In this document: in pieces, positions 33,983 through 34,993 of the stretch | Numbering within the stretch: the stretch's first letter is position 1 | How the letters are laid out: every line of letters starts with the position of its first letter | Source of the DNA: CAYTSW01 sp964440605 | Lineage (GTDB): Bacteria > Planctomycetota > Phycisphaerae > Phycisphaerales > UBA1924 | Direction of reading: 5' to 3' | Length of the DNA: 34,993 nt | Assembly (NCBI GenBank): GCA_964440605.1 | Contig: CAYTSW010000011.1 | Location: 1-34,993 of the forward strand | Notes under the pieces: generated by a model | Databases searched by the model: none | Told to the model about the DNA's origin: nothing | Seen by the model: only the letters and a program-made list of their open reading frames with translations | Position numbers and translations under genes: made by a program

Positions 33983-33989
33983 TAGAATA
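33983..33989. promoter_or_regulatory. Overlapping divergent -10-like elements
   Basis: The plus strand reads TAGAAT (33983-33988) and the minus strand TATTCT (33989-33984), so the same AT-rich spot could serve both the BamD-like operon and the lipid-kinase gene. It stands out in a very GC-rich gap. No -35 hexamers were identified on either side. Confidence 0.4.
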
Positions 33990-34057
33990 CGGGCTCCGCG
34001 GGGCATGTGCCCAAGCAACAGCAGGAGCGGGGCCGACCAGGCTCCACACACGTCGCT

Positions 34058-34957
34058 ATGCGCACCATCATGGTCTTCAACCCGATCGCCGGCATCGGCG
34101 CCGCCGGCCGCGCCGCCAAACGCCTCGAAGCCGCGCTTGGCGAAGACGGGCACGACGTCGTTCCGCTCGACGTCGGGCCCACGGGCGAGCGCGACCGGCT
34201 GCCCGTGCTGCTGGAGGACGCCGACCTGCTCATCTGCATCGGCGGCGACGGCACCGTCCAGGCCAACGCCCCCCTCGCCGCCCGCACCAACACGCCGGTC
34301 TACCAGTGGCCCGTGGGCACGGAGAATCTTTTCGCCCGCGAGTTCGGCATGGACCGACGCATCGAGACGCTCCGCCGCGCTACCGAGGGCAACAACGTCC
34401 GCCGCATCGACCTCGCCCGCTGCAACGGCGTGCCCTTCCTGCTCATGTGCTCGGTCGGCCCGGACGCGAACATCGTCCACCGCCTCGCCGCCGTGCGCTC
34501 CGGCGCGATCACGCACCGCGATTACGCGCGGCACGTGCTGCTCGAACTCTTCAAGCCGCGCTTCGTGCCGCTGACGGTCACTGTCGACGGCGAGAAGCTC
34601 ATCGAGGACCGCACGGGCCTCGTCGTCGTCGCCAACTCGCGCCAGTACGCCCTGCGGATCGACCCCGCCAAGCACGCCGCGATGGACGACGGCGAGCTCG
34701 ACATCGTCTACTTCCCGATCTCGACGCGGGCCGGCCTGATCAAGTGGATGCTGCTGTCGCGACTCCGCCGCCAGGACCGCTGGGACGGCGGCCGCTCGGT
34801 GAGAGGCCGCAACGTCGAGATCCTCAACCACGGCTCGCCCGTGCCGTACCAACTCGACGGCGAAGCGGCGAACCTCGACCGGGGCAACGCCCCGGCGTCA
34901 GCGGTGATCAAGCTGGACGTAGAGCGAGGGGCGCTTGGGGTTTTGGTGCCCGACTGA
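34058..34957 (+). CDS. Diacylglycerol kinase family protein
   Basis: The 299-residue protein has the DAGK catalytic fold: N-terminal MVFNPIAGIGAAG for the phosphate-binding strand, ICIGGDGTVQ with the GGDGT nucleotide-binding motif at 62-66, and PVGTENLFAREF near 86-97 in place of the more usual GTxNDxAR. A beta-sandwich C-terminal domain follows (TVTVDGEKLIEDRTGLVVVANSRQYA, DDGELDIVYF). Such enzymes phosphorylate diacylglycerol or related lipids, or sphingoid bases, at the membrane; the substrate here is not known. The ATG 34058 is preferred because it begins directly before the first beta strand; a GTG at 34007 would add 17 unconserved residues. No Shine-Dalgarno is close. It is divergent from the BamD-like gene. 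Confidence 0.88.
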   Translation: MRTIMVFNPIAGIGAAGRAAKRLEAALGEDGHDVVPLDVGPTGERDRLPVLLEDADLLICIGGDGTVQANAPLAARTNTPVYQWPVGTENLFAREFGMDRRIETLRRATEGNNVRRIDLARCNGVPFLLMCSVGPDANIVHRLAAVRSGAITHRDYARHVLLELFKPRFVPLTVTVDGEKLIEDRTGLVVVANSRQYALRIDPAKHAAMDDGELDIVYFPISTRAGLIKWMLLSRLRRQDRWDGGRSVRGRNVEILNHGSPVPYQLDGEAANLDRGNAPASAVIKLDVERGALGVLVPD

Positions 34958-34993
34958 CGCCGGCTTGGGTCGAGGCACGCTACCGGCGGCTTG

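Noticed and set aside
34958..34993. Terminator or new gene after the lipid kinase
   Set aside because: Only 36 bases remain; CGCCGG and CCGGCG could pair across a 19-base loop, but there is no T-run and the window ends.

Overview
The window is GC-rich bacterial chromosome with tightly packed genes, many 4-base start/stop overlaps (ATGA, GTGA) and frequent GTG starts. The gene set looks like a planctomycete of the Phycisphaerae type: a MoxR/DUF58/von Willebrand A (vWA) cluster with giant vWA membrane proteins, LptE- and BamD-like outer-membrane assembly factors, a small acidic lipoprotein, and a sigma-54 two-component pair. The lineage is inferred from gene content and protein style; no marker gene here proves it.

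Left third (1-15298, minus strand). One nearly unbroken run of genes is transcribed leftwards: a Gln-rich coiled-coil membrane protein, a 1007-residue double-vWA protein, a MoxR AAA+ ATPase, a GxxExxY protein, a DUF58 protein, a BatA-like vWA protein, a secreted/membrane protein, an ABC ATPase and a duplicated ABC-2 permease. It ends with thiS and a truncated thiG, which probably have their own start signal. The GxxExxY gene sits between moxR and the DUF58 gene, where these two usually adjoin, and is bracketed by a 25-base inverted repeat; it looks like a small inserted cassette.

Middle (15299-24635). After a 273-base control region come tRNA-Gly(TCC), mutL (endonuclease type), a rimB-like protease gene and a rimK gene carrying an extra C-terminal TrkA-C/RCK-C ligand-binding domain. 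A small acidic lipoprotein and a convergent PfkB-family kinase share a bidirectional terminator. Divergently from the kinase runs gltX, followed by a MurL-type peptidoglycan glutamate epimerase gene and a TSUP exporter gene.

Right third (24636-34993). A palindrome-rich leader precedes a soluble histidine kinase and an NtrC-type sigma-54 activator. NAD(P)H-hydrate epimerase diverges from a GT2 glycosyltransferase/SpoU methyltransferase pair across only 32 bases. Then come ftsH, an lptE-like and a bamD-like gene on the minus strand, and a divergent diacylglycerol-kinase-family gene.

A GCTAnnnT motif recurs just upstream of several transcription units, often only 6-9 bases before a start codon that lacks a Shine-Dalgarno sequence. 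This suggests a -10-like element and leaderless mRNAs. No CRISPR array, transposase, integrase, rRNA or origin was seen.
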